A DNA stretch of 64,000 nucleotides, taken from positions 1-64,000 of the forward strand of contig JANBQC010000051.1 of assembly GCA_027576995.1 (NCBI GenBank). The letters are read 5' to 3'. Numbering within the stretch: the stretch's first letter is position 1; the number at the start of each line of letters is the position of its first letter. The notes beneath the pieces are model-generated. The model worked only from the letters and a program-made list of their open reading frames with translations. It was not told where the DNA came from and ran no database searches. The translations under genes were made by a program, and so were the position numbers. This document shows, one piece after another, positions 55,748 to 64,000 of the stretch. Source of the stretch: Dimargaris cristalligena. Taxonomy: Eukaryota > Kickxellomycota > Dimargaritomycetes > Dimargaritales > Dimargaritaceae.

Positions 55748-56986
55748 ATGGGTCGCTTCGTCCAAGCCATGCAGTACATGGCTATCAGCTCGTTCCTGTT
55801 CGCAACCCTGGTCATCATTTTCAATGCCTTTGTCCTGGACCATCTCTACCGGAGTCCCCTAACGACCCGTCCCAGCTCCAGCGCCGAGACCTACAACCGC
55901 ACTCGTCTGCTGACCGTCAACATGTTCATGCGCCCACCTGGTATTCGGAGCCATAGTTCGGACTACAAGGACGAACGCCTGGAATACTTCATCGACCATG
56001 TGCTGCCCAACTACGACGTAATCACGTTACAGGAAATGTTTTCGTTTATGACCACCCGGCGCCAGCGTCTAATTCGCGCCGCCGAAGAACTGGGCTTTCA
56101 TTATTGGGTCACCAGTCCCGCCCCACCGCTATGGGGTCTGTCCATCGACGGTGGCCTAGCCATCCTCAGTCGGTACCCTATTGTGGACATGGACTCTATC
56201 CGCTACGATCGCGGCGAGTATAGCGACTGGCTGGCCGCCAAGGGGGCTCTGTACGCCAAAATTGCCCTAAACCCCAAAACCCATATCCACATTTTCACCA
56301 CCCATACCCAGGCTTCCTACGGCAAAGTGACTCCCATAGATGCCCCCAGTGTCCAAATTCGCTTCCGCCAGTTTGCCGATTTGCACCGATTTATGCGGGC
56401 CAAGACTGCCGACCGCCTGCCCGGCGAGCCCGTCATTGTTCAGGGTGACTTTAATGTCGACGCCCGTGTACACGAACCCGATCAGGAGGAGGACTTGAAG
56501 GAGGCCCGCTCCACCCCCGAATACCTGGAGATGCTGAACATATTTCGCGGCAAAACCCCCGAGGAAACTTCCTTCCTACTATCCGAGTCCAAATCCGATT
56601 CCGAGCCTGAACCTGAGCCAGAGGTCCCTATCGACCACTTGCCATTCAGAGACTTGGTGTACCAGCAGTGGCGCTACCACCCCGTCACCTTTGCCGATGT
56701 GAAAGAGCTCCCCGACGGCCGCCGTATTGCCCGTGACCGGATTCTCACTGACGATCAATTGCACGGTTCCTGCCAGCGGCTGGATTACGTATTTTGGGCG
56801 GATCCTTTGGCCTATCCCGTGGCGGAGAGTCACTCGGAAGCCAAGTACACTGTCCGACCCGTCAATGCGACCGTGGCCCCGCTGTTTACCCGCAAGAATG
56901 ATCCCAACGCTGCCTTCACCCAACTGTCGGATCATTACGGCGTGAGTACAGAGCTGGAAATTATCGACTTGAATGAGTTAGCCTAA
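55748..56986 (+). CDS. Neutral sphingomyelinase-like phosphodiesterase, membrane-anchored
   Basis: Intronless, 412 residues from the ATG at 55748. An N-terminal hydrophobic span (about 11-32) would anchor it with the enzyme on the far side. The exonuclease/endonuclease/phosphatase fold follows: LLTVNMF, the metal-binding glutamate in LQEMF (near 98), GGLAILSRYPI, AAKGALYAKI, the HTQAS strand, QGDFNVD (near 235), RLDYVF and the catalytic SDHYG near 398. The GGLAILS, KG and HTQAS phrases are those of sphingomyelinases of the SMPD3 and secreted bacterial type, so hydrolysis of a sphingophospholipid head group is likely (in fungi perhaps inositol-phosphorylceramide, the job of Isc1). An acidic serine/glutamate-rich insert (SESKSDSEPEPEPE) is peculiar to this protein. 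Substrate is inferred. Confidence 0.85.
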   Translation: MGRFVQAMQYMAISSFLFATLVIIFNAFVLDHLYRSPLTTRPSSSAETYNRTRLLTVNMFMRPPGIRSHSSDYKDERLEYFIDHVLPNYDVITLQEMFSFMTTRRQRLIRAAEELGFHYWVTSPAPPLWGLSIDGGLAILSRYPIVDMDSIRYDRGEYSDWLAAKGALYAKIALNPKTHIHIFTTHTQASYGKVTPIDAPSVQIRFRQFADLHRFMRAKTADRLPGEPVIVQGDFNVDARVHEPDQEEDLKEARSTPEYLEMLNIFRGKTPEETSFLLSESKSDSEPEPEPEVPIDHLPFRDLVYQQWRYHPVTFADVKELPDGRRIARDRILTDDQLHGSCQRLDYVFWADPLAYPVAESHSEAKYTVRPVNATVAPLFTRKNDPNAAFTQLSDHYGVSTELEIIDLNELA

Positions 56987-57287
56987 TGAGCGAATTATAC
57001 ATGTATTATATACTCTCTTTCTTTCTTTCTTTCTTTCTTTGATGTTTTAGTTTTTTAGCTTACTCTGTTTTATTTTTTATCATTTTCCAACGTCCATTGT
57101 TGCATAGCTTTTTGATTCACATAAACCCGTCCCAACACAATCGAGCCACATTAAAAGATTTTTTTTAAAAATATTGGACAAGAATTTTATAGATTGAGTA
57201 TGTGAGGGGACAGTAGATCAGGCATTCGTTCCCAAGTGTGCTGGCCCGGTTGTCCCAACCTGCGGGAAAGATATATACGGGATGCAT
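56987..57287. other. Tail-to-tail spacer with (CTTT)n repeat
   Basis: 301 T-rich bases between two gene ends, including about six CTTT units at 57014-57040. The pyrimidine run directly follows the sphingomyelinase-like stop codon and may lie in its 3' untranslated part. Confidence 0.6.
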
Positions 57288-58736
57288 TTATTTCGGTTCC
57301 GTGTGAAGCCCTGTTAGCCGGAGGTACGAGACAGGGCTGTAGTCGTCATCGGAATGAACGATTGTTTCGGAGGTATCACTACATTGTGGTCAGTAAGCAA
57401 TGGCGCCCGCCCCACCAATAGATAATTAGATAGGATAGATGGATATATGAAATAAACAAGGTCCAAATTAGTCTGCTGTCTAAACCTAAACTAGGTGATA
57501 AAAAATGAACCAATAGTTTGAATAGTTAAACCCCCAGTATCAATCGTTACAAATGTCCTTGGTTATTGACCAGCCCGTTTCCAATCTCCAGCACTAGGCT
57601 TCACCTGTCGATAAAGACTCTGGACTTACATGACAATACGTCTTTTGAAGAGCGGGCAATCCAGAGTGAAGGTCTCGTATTCACCGCCTTCGCCACAAAT
57701 ATGGGCCTCGTACTTTTCGTTCAGCTGGCACAGATACGGGTGCATGTCGCGGATAGTTTGTTTCAAGTGACTGGAGTTCAGTCCCATACAGGCCACTTTG
57801 ATCAGGATACATTCCATGCCATTATCGGCCATTTCCTTGAGGAGGACTTTTTGGTCGCGTTCCCACAGGTAGGCCAGCATTTTAAGGTTGAGGCGGTCGC
57901 ATACGTGCTGGACGCGCTTGCCCTGGTAGTTGGAGAAAATGGCCCCTACCGACACGGCCTCGACATCGGGGTGGTAGGCCAGTACGTCCTGCATGAGCTC
58001 GAACAGATCTTCCGTTTCGTCGTCCGTCACCACGTGGTATTCCATGGTCTGCAGAATGGGTCGGCCGCGGATGACCCGGCGGTAGAGCGGGAGGTCCATG
58101 CATTCGGCAATGTAGGGCACGCCATCGTAGCCGACGGTTTGGAAGAGGTAGCTATCGAGTTCATCTGAACATGGGCAGGGTGGTAGATAGATAGAGTAGA
58201 TTAGTACCTGGGTTTGGGTTCAGGCCCAGGCTCAGGTTCGGGAGAGTCACGCTAATCGAACGAGTGAGCGGGAAGAGCTATATATGCACTAGGTGGTTGC
58301 CACCCCCCAACAGCGGGATTAAAGTTGGCCAGCACTATATAATCGAGGGCTGACCAAACAATACGGTACTTAAGACAGTAAGAGTAGAATAGCCCAGATA
58401 GCGAACCTTGTCCGTTGGCAGGCTCTGGGTGAGCGTTGGCTAGTGCCACGATTTCATGCCCGGCCTCGACGCACTTGACCATATTATAGCAGCTGTCCTT
58501 GCCGCCACTATTCGCGCAACCGCCGGACGGAGAAGAGTGAAGAGTCCAACCAATCGGTCAGCGTAAATGGACACGCCCGAGGTTAAGCAGTTCAATGGTA
58601 AAAGGTAATGTTCCTTCGGTTAGTTCTCCATAGTCCCTCCGAGCCAAAGTACGCCAGCCTATACAGAATGACCATATGGACGAGGGGGGGGATTTGGAAT
58701 GGGGGCCATTTACCTGACTAGAGCGACCACTTTCAT
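57288..58736 (-). CDS. DPH6: Diphthine-ammonia ligase DPH6, short form
   Basis: Four minus-strand exons, 58736-58714 (only 23 bases), 58507-58407, 58164-57630, 57378-57288, all in phase, give 249 residues. The PP-loop SGGKDS (8-13) is assembled across the first junction. Then come VKCVEAGHEIVALAN, DELDSYLFQTVG, LPLYRRVIRG, the YLWERDQ segment, CGEGGEYETFTLDCPLF and the C-terminal HSDDDYSPVSYLRL. DPH6 uses ATP and ammonia to amidate diphthine on EF2, the last step of diphthamide synthesis. The protein stops after the ATPase domain, as in humans and archaea; yeast Dph6 continues with two RidA/YjgF-like domains that are absent here. Exon 2 uses an unusual GTTCGC donor, required by phase. Confidence 0.93.
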
Positions 58737-59519
58737 GTTGAGTGTTGGTAGTAAAACGGGGGGGAGAAGTGAATGGGAGGATGGTTCGAATGTAATATAA
58801 AAAGAAACAAAACCGAGTTAACCTAAAGCATCGGGACTGGCTGGAGCTGAAGCGAATGCGGAATGCGAGGCTCGACATTAGTAGCTACCAGTCCAGTCGG
58901 TGCATTATATTTTTTTCCATCCCAACACTCCGCCACCCAAGTGCTCCCCTTATCGCTGATATCGCTGATACGGGCATTCTGGGGACCATCTTTCAAATCA
59001 GTAAATTTAAACAGGATCCGTGCACAATGGCTTCATTCATGGGAAGACCAGCACCCTGGAAACTAGGAGGGTTATAAGAAGTGGCAATACTACCTAGTAA
59101 TTATAAACATATTGATATTTACATATTAAATATGAATGAGTATAGCGATTACATTGTAAGTCAAATTATTCCGTCTCGAACTCACATTACAAGTATTGGC
59201 CGGGCAAACATAAATAAAGATCGGCAGACCCCCTTAAGAATTACGGTTAAGCATATTAATTTATTTATTTAATTTTAAAAAAACTGAACCGAAATGATCC
59301 ACCAACAGAAAAAAATATATGTGAAATTTAGATCCAAGTAATATATTACAGTGCAACACAAATAGTCACACTGGCATCTCTAGGGTAGAAGTTATGACGC
59401 CAAGTATAGACCTAAGGATATCCCTCACTTTACAGCCCGACCACCTCCCAATGACTTAATAAGCCAGCAAAGAACAGATTTCGGAGCCATGGCCCTCGGT
59501 TTAGCCTAGGCACACTGGC
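58737..59519. other. Intergenic region between DPH6 and MRM2
   Basis: 783 AT-rich bases, DPH6 promoter side and MRM2 3' side. No supported coding sequence. Confidence 0.5.
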
Positions 59520-60506
59520 CTAAGGGGATCGTTTTTTGCCCAAACACACAAAGTACGACTCCGACGATTCTTTTCGACTCGCCTTGGGTTTGTAAATATT
59601 CACCTTATTAAAATGATTCCGGAGTTCTTGGCGGAATTCTTGCTCTGATCCGCCGACCAGGAACTAGTTGCAGTAATTAAGGAGGAGAGATGGGCGAATA
59701 GTCACCAAATACTAGGATTAGTCTAGATACCAAACGTAATCGTGGCTAGCCTCTTTGATCAAATGGAGGCATGGTCCGAAAATTGCACTCAGTAAGGAAT
59801 CCTAGAAAAGCCGCTATTAACTCACCTTACAAACCATGGTACCGCCAGGGGCAAGTACCTGTCCCGCCAACCCCAACACGTCTTCGCAGAGATTCATGGT
59901 GCGAAGATGGTCAATCGAATGGGTCCCGCTGAACGAGGGGGCCATGTCGGAGACAATGGTATTCACCGGCTTCCCCTTGAGCGCGTTTTTGAGGAGAGCG
60001 ATAGACTCCGGCTGGGTGAAATCACGTTGGAAAAACTGGACCCCGTCGATGCCGGCCATGGGGAGAAGGTCCATGGCGAAAATGCGGTATTTTTCCGAGT
60101 CACCGCCACCTGCCGTTCCGGTAATAGCTGCAGAAGGGGCCGCTGGATCCTCTGCGGCCGCCTGGTCGGACGCTTTTGGCCAGCGGTAGGGGCCCTGGTA
60201 TACTTTGCGGGCCAGTACTTCGGACCAGCCCCCCGGAGCCGCACCGCAGTCGATGCAAACCGCTCCGGAGCGGAGGAAATGGTATTTCTGGTCGATCTCA
60301 ATCAGCTTGAAGGCCCCCCGGGAACGAAGATTCAGTTGCTGGGCCTTTTTAACGTAGGGATCATTGCGTTGTCGGTCCAGCCAACGTTTGGAGTCCGAGA
60401 ATGACGAATACGCGCGGCTTAAGGCGGGTCCCCAGGCGGGCGGGGCTGGGCGAAACGCTCCCGTGCAGTGAATAGCCGTATAGGAGGAGGTGGGCTGAAT
60501 GCGCAT
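59520..60506 (-). CDS. MRM2: Mitochondrial rRNA 2'-O-methyltransferase MRM2 (FtsJ family)
   Basis: Two minus-strand exons, 60506-59826 and 59663-59520 (phase 0, GTGAGT donor), encode 274 residues. The N-terminus is a basic mitochondrial presequence. RWLDRQRNDPYVKKAQ opens the RrmJ/FtsJ domain. The SAM site CIDCGAAPGGWSEVL follows, and the K-D-K-E tetrad is visible: K in GAFKL, D in VSDMAP, K in VCK just before the intron and E in the ESSESYFV end. An alanine/proline-rich loop (about residues 110-130) is inserted after the SAM site. MRM2 methylates a uridine in the peptidyl-transferase A-loop of the mitochondrial large rRNA. The presequence and length separate it from the nucleolar Spb1 and cytosolic Trm7. 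Confidence 0.93.
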
Positions 60507-61528
60507 GGCTTGTTGAAGCAGACGGTGGGCGAGCAAATCCTTAAAGCCAAGACAGCCTTGACCGGAGACAGGTGAAGAAGTGACCAATGTGGAACGGGGA
60601 GGAGGAAGATACAGGTATATTGGTATTTTCCATGGCCTTCTGGTAAGTAGAGCTACATTAGGCTAGTGAGTTAATTCACCCTCTGAATTGTGGGCATCCA
60701 ACCCCCGGATAATTCCCCGCCAGCCAAATTTATTCTCCGCTTAGCATAATGTACCCCAGAAATATGCACCCCGTCAATGGGATTCCTAGCCGACTGCTGG
60801 TTTAAGAATACTACCCGTATTTTAATGGGTATCGAGGTATTTTGGTCTTGCCAGTATGCCCCGGAAATACAGAGTGCGAGCATTATATTACGAATGATGC
60901 TGGGGGATCTTAAATTAATAGTATTGATATACCCATATCAATATGGCGACCGTTAGGAACTGGAGACCGCCGCTCAACGCTACAGAGGCCCCGTGCTTCA
61001 CACTCTATTAGGTTGATCCCCGCTGGCGTCGAGATCCAATGTTGCGGATACCAGAAACGAGTGATTTAGCCAAGGAACGTTCTACTCACAACGGAAACCA
61101 AGCAAGAAGGAGGAGGGGTAATATGACCATACGGCCAATCAAAGACCATATAATTATATTATAGTAGGTGAATGTGAGCAAATCACCCGCCTTCACATAC
61201 TTATTATACTATTAGTTGTACTTGGCTGTGGGAAAACAGGTCACGCTGTTTGTTGGTTTGCTGGTATTATTGCTATTGAGACTGCTTTTCCGCTCAACCC
61301 GGCCGTTGTGACTTTCACCCCCCAGAGCCCACTGCATAAAGCGGGGGGGGGGGCAGTCAGCGCTATTCCCCGTTCCCCATCTCTTCTTCGTTTTTCACCC
61401 TAGTCTAGTGCTTCTCTCCTCTCCTGCCTTTCTGGCTGGCCCTCGTTTTACCGTCTATTCCAAGTCTCGCTGTATATAATACACATAATCCCAGTAGCTT
61501 AACCAGTTCGACTTTCTCAACTCCCCAT
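60507..61528. promoter_or_regulatory. Divergent promoter region MRM2 / BCKDHA
   Basis: 1,022 bases between divergent ATGs, containing a G-run near 61344 and a pyrimidine-rich leader from about 61360. No further gene seen. Confidence 0.4.
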
Positions 61529-62911
61529 ATGGCCAGCTTCCGTCGTCTAACCGCCCCCACCCCTCTTCTCCGGGCCTGGGTCGGCCCCCGCACCTCCCTG
61601 CCCCGATTCCCAGTTGGCCAGCGCAGCTCGACCCGCTGCCAGTCAACCATTCCCTCCACCACCACCTCCACGGCCGGCCTGAAGCAGACGCCTCCGGCCA
61701 CCCCCAAGGCAACGGCCCGCAAGGCCGAATTCCCCGGCGCCGCCGACTCCTACTTCACCTCGGAGCTGGTCGTCACCACCCAGATGGAGGCCATTGCCAC
61801 CTACCAGGTCATGGACACCGAGGGAGTGGTGGCCGACCCCACCCAGGAACCCGCCGTTTCGGAAGAACTCGCCACCCGTCTGTACCGCGAAATGATCACT
61901 CTCAATATCATGGACAAGGTCCTCTACGACGCCCAGCGCCAGGGTCGCATCAGTTTCTACATGACCAGTTACGGGGAGGAGGCCATCATCGGTAGTGCCG
62001 CGGCGCTGCAGCCCACCGACGAAATCTACGGCCAGTACCGGGAGGCCGGTGCCCTCCTCCACCGGGGGTTTACCCTGGAACAGTTCATGAACCAGTGTTA
62101 CGGTAATTCAGCCGATTTGGGTAAGGGCCGCCAGATGCCCGTGCACTACGGTACCAAAGACCTGCATTTTGTGACCATCTCGTCGACCCTAGCCACCCAG
62201 TTACCTCAGGCCACCGGTTCCGCGTACGCCCTTAAAATGCAGGGCGATAAGCGCTGCGTCATGTGTTATTTCGGCGACGGCGCCGCCAGTGAAGGGGACT
62301 TCCACGCTGCTCTGAATATGGCCGCCACCCTGGGCTGCCCGGTGATTTTCTTCTGCCGCAATAACGGGTTCGCCATATCCACACCCGCCGCCGAACAGTA
62401 CCGGGGCGACGGTGTAGCCAGTCGCGGTATCGGCTATGGCATCGACACCATCCGCTGCGACGGCAACGACATCTGGGCCGTCTACAATGCCACCCAAAAG
62501 GCCCGTGCCCTCGCCGTTGAACAAAACCGCCCCGTCCTGGTAGAGTCACTGACCTACCGTATCGGGCACCACAGCACCTCCGACGACTCCTCCGCGTACC
62601 GGTCCCAGTCCGAGGTCGAGGGCTGGAAACGCCGCGATAATCCCCTCACCCGTCTCCGCAAATGGCTCGAAAACCGCGGCTGGTGGAACGCCGAGCTTGA
62701 GAAACAGACCCGCACGGACCTGCGCGCCCAGGTGCTCCGGGCTTTTGCCGACGCCGAGAAATTACCCCTGCCGCCCATTAGCGAGGCCTTCACTGATGTG
62801 TACGCTAAGCCCGAGGATTCCCCCATTCTTCTTGAACAGAAGAAGGCGGCGATGGAACTACTCCAAAAATACCCCGATTACTACAAGATGCAGGATTTCC
62901 AACCCGAATAA
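61529..62911 (+). CDS. BCKDHA: Branched-chain 2-oxoacid dehydrogenase E1 alpha subunit
   Basis: Intronless, 460 residues, ATG at 61529. The first 60 residues are a basic, S/T/P-rich mitochondrial presequence. The thiamine-diphosphate domain is complete: QGRISFYMTSYGEEA, YREAGALLHRG, YFGDGAASEGDFHAALNMA closing with NN for Mg-ThDP binding, and the RIGHHSTSDDSSAYR loop with the serines phosphorylated by BCKD kinase in animals. This loop identifies the branched-chain rather than the pyruvate enzyme. With E1-beta, E2 and E3 it decarboxylates the 2-oxoacids of leucine, isoleucine and valine. Budding yeast lacks this complex; its presence here means full mitochondrial branched-chain amino-acid oxidation. 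Confidence 0.97.
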   Translation: MASFRRLTAPTPLLRAWVGPRTSLPRFPVGQRSSTRCQSTIPSTTTSTAGLKQTPPATPKATARKAEFPGAADSYFTSELVVTTQMEAIATYQVMDTEGVVADPTQEPAVSEELATRLYREMITLNIMDKVLYDAQRQGRISFYMTSYGEEAIIGSAAALQPTDEIYGQYREAGALLHRGFTLEQFMNQCYGNSADLGKGRQMPVHYGTKDLHFVTISSTLATQLPQATGSAYALKMQGDKRCVMCYFGDGAASEGDFHAALNMAATLGCPVIFFCRNNGFAISTPAAEQYRGDGVASRGIGYGIDTIRCDGNDIWAVYNATQKARALAVEQNRPVLVESLTYRIGHHSTSDDSSAYRSQSEVEGWKRRDNPLTRLRKWLENRGWWNAELEKQTRTDLRAQVLRAFADAEKLPLPPISEAFTDVYAKPEDSPILLEQKKAAMELLQKYPDYYKMQDFQPE

Positions 62912-63551
62912 GGGCGGGGTAAGTCGAGAGGGATCAGCTGTCCAATCCGAATCCCAGTATACATTTACCTTGTTAACAATTTTTATATATTCCCCCTTCT
63001 CCGTCAATGTTTAGCTAATCAATGATCAAATGTGATGTGTACACGAATGAGTCCGAATGGTTCAATCTGGTGGGGCTGTGGGGCTCCACTGAACTACCCC
63101 AGTCGGATTTGACGAATATCCGATTGATTATAGTTTCCGGAGAGAAATTTTTAACGACTGGACTTATGAGTATGTAAATTCGAATCGATTTTAAAATGGG
63201 GAATTAAGACTCACCTTTCAGGATGCCAGATTTCGGCTGGTGGTTTGCTAAAGAGCGGGCCTATATGTATTTCTCAAACCCCGCCAAATAATACGCCGAA
63301 AAAACCGCAATCATAACTAGTACAGCTTTGTGTGGGATTTGCCGTGAACCAGTTGGTAGGGAATTTCCATTTAAGTGGATTAAACGCCAATTCACCATTA
63401 TCATCATTTTATTAAAAATAGGATGAAATACTCTCTAAATTGTTAAGTATAGGTGATCGGGCAAAAGGTTTGCCTACCAGGCCGATAACCGCCCCTCATA
63501 AGAAGCGAAACAAACTGGCTGACGAGAAAAAATGATACATAATTATATTAG
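62912..63551. other. Tail-to-tail spacer
   Basis: 640 AT-rich bases between BCKDHA and the ecdysoneless-like gene. A last small exon of the latter could lie here if the GTAAAT at its end is a donor, but I could not identify one. Confidence 0.4.
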
Positions 63552-64000
63552 CTATTTACCATCGGTATCAGCCTCAGCATCATCGTCGCTATCCTGATGA
63601 GGAGGTAAGTATATATTCATTCCACCTAGCAAATTCCCCATGGGGCCGGGCAGGCCCTCCTGGGCCTTGAATGACTGTAGTATATTCTTCACCAGGTTCA
63701 AATCAATATCCACGGGCCCCTCATTGGCGCCCGCGGTGCTTCGGCTGCCCTGGTCGTCGACGCCTACTCGCTCAAAGGACGCTCCAATTTTAGTTTGTCC
63801 CAGCTCATAGTCCATGGCCTCCATGATTTCCTCCAAGGTATCCTCCCCATCAGCGGCTTCGCCTTTCTGGGTCGCCGGTTCGGCAAAACGGACCTGTTTA
63901 CCCGCCTGAGTCCCGTCGGAAGTTGGGTGCACCGGGTCCTGGGCAAGGGGGACACCCAGGATCGACTCCAGACTCGTGAGAAAAGCCTCAGGATCGAATT
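63552..64000 (-). CDS. ECD: Ecdysoneless/SGT1-family protein, C-terminal part
   Basis: A minus-strand frame enters from the window edge (first full codon at 63998) and ends at 63552, giving 148 residues of the C-terminus. FDPEAFLTSLESILG is followed by an acidic stretch and then the family's closing module: MDYELGQT, SFERV, VDIDLNLVKNILQSF, QEGLPGPMGNLLGGMNIYLPP. That matches the end of human ECD (MDxEL, VDVDxNLLxxLLESY, GPxSNIL). ECD proteins bind the U5 snRNP factor PRPF8 and the R2TP co-chaperone and are needed for splicing; the fungal member was first named SGT1 for glycolytic gene expression. The stop falls within a possible donor (GATG/GTAAAT), so the end is slightly uncertain. Confidence 0.85.
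   Translation of the reverse strand, partial: FDPEAFLTSLESILGVPLAQDPVHPTSDGTQAGKQVRFAEPATQKGEAADGEDTLEEIMEAMDYELGQTKIGASFERVGVDDQGSRSTAGANEGPVDIDLNLVKNILQSFKAQEGLPGPMGNLLGGMNIYLPPHQDSDDDAEADTDGK

Noticed and set aside
57626..58168. 200-codon plus-strand frame opposite DPH6
   Set aside because: Antisense shadow of DPH6 exon 3.
27318..62911. A catabolic gene cluster (HGD, ETFA, BCKDHA, LYS5)
   Set aside because: The genes serve different pathways and are separated by unrelated genes on both strands, so this is not a cluster.
1..64000. tRNA, 5S rRNA, transposon, CRISPR or viral sequences
   Set aside because: I looked for A/B-box patterns, long terminal or inverted repeats with integrase or transposase motifs, and spaced direct repeats, and saw none. 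A tRNAscan or RepeatMasker run would be more sensitive.

Overview
This window is a piece of a nuclear genome from a fungus. The genes are split by spliceosomal introns (mostly 50-280 bases, donors GTAAGT/GTAWGT, acceptors YAG), the coding regions are C-rich at third positions, and the spacers are AT-rich. The gene set is that of a walled, mitochondriate eukaryote: Lys5-type phosphopantetheinyl transferase, Crd1, Phs1, Brx1, TFIIIC90, and a RasGEF/RhoGAP protein. A clear COP1 E3 ligase, a TMEM18 protein and a short human-like DPH6 are unusual for yeasts and most Dikarya, so I infer an early-diverging lineage (zygomycete-grade, possibly Zoopagomycota). That placement rests on gene content, not on any search.

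Layout. 2-9 kb: NPC2-type lipid transfer protein (+), COP1-like RING/WD40 ligase (+), TMEM18 (-). 10-20 kb: orphan seven-pass membrane protein (+), BRX1 (-), TFIIIC90 (+, 7 exons), GPR107/PTM1-type Golgi seven-transmembrane protein (-). 20-30 kb: NADH pyrophosphatase NPY1 (+, 7 exons, one of 13 bases), HUL4/HECTD2-type HECT ligase (+), cardiolipin synthase CRD1 (-, 7 exons). 30-39 kb: homogentisate dioxygenase (+), PHS1 dehydratase (-), VPS25 (+, 5 exons), eIF5A (+), LYS5 (+). 42-50 kb: one intronless 2,658-codon gene with two RasGEF modules, two PH domains and a RhoGAP. 50-64 kb: an unrecognised gene (-), a possible REV7-like HORMA gene (+, weak), ETFA (-), a neutral sphingomyelinase-like enzyme (+), DPH6 (-), MRM2 (-), BCKDHA (+), and the 3' part of an ecdysoneless/SGT1 gene (-) running off the end.

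The genes are mostly housekeeping and do not form one pathway. Loose themes are mitochondrial catabolism (ETFA, BCKDHA, HGD, CRD1, MRM2), endomembrane and lipid work (NPC2, PHS1, VPS25, GPR107-like, SMase), and ubiquitin ligation (COP1, HECT). Strands alternate with striking regularity, giving seven head-to-head pairs and many tail-to-tail pairs. Exons were worked out by hand from splice signals, reading phase and family conservation. Where every phase closes (for example CRD1, TFIIIC90, VPS25, DPH6, NPY1) I consider the models strong. I found no tRNA, rRNA, transposon or CRISPR array.
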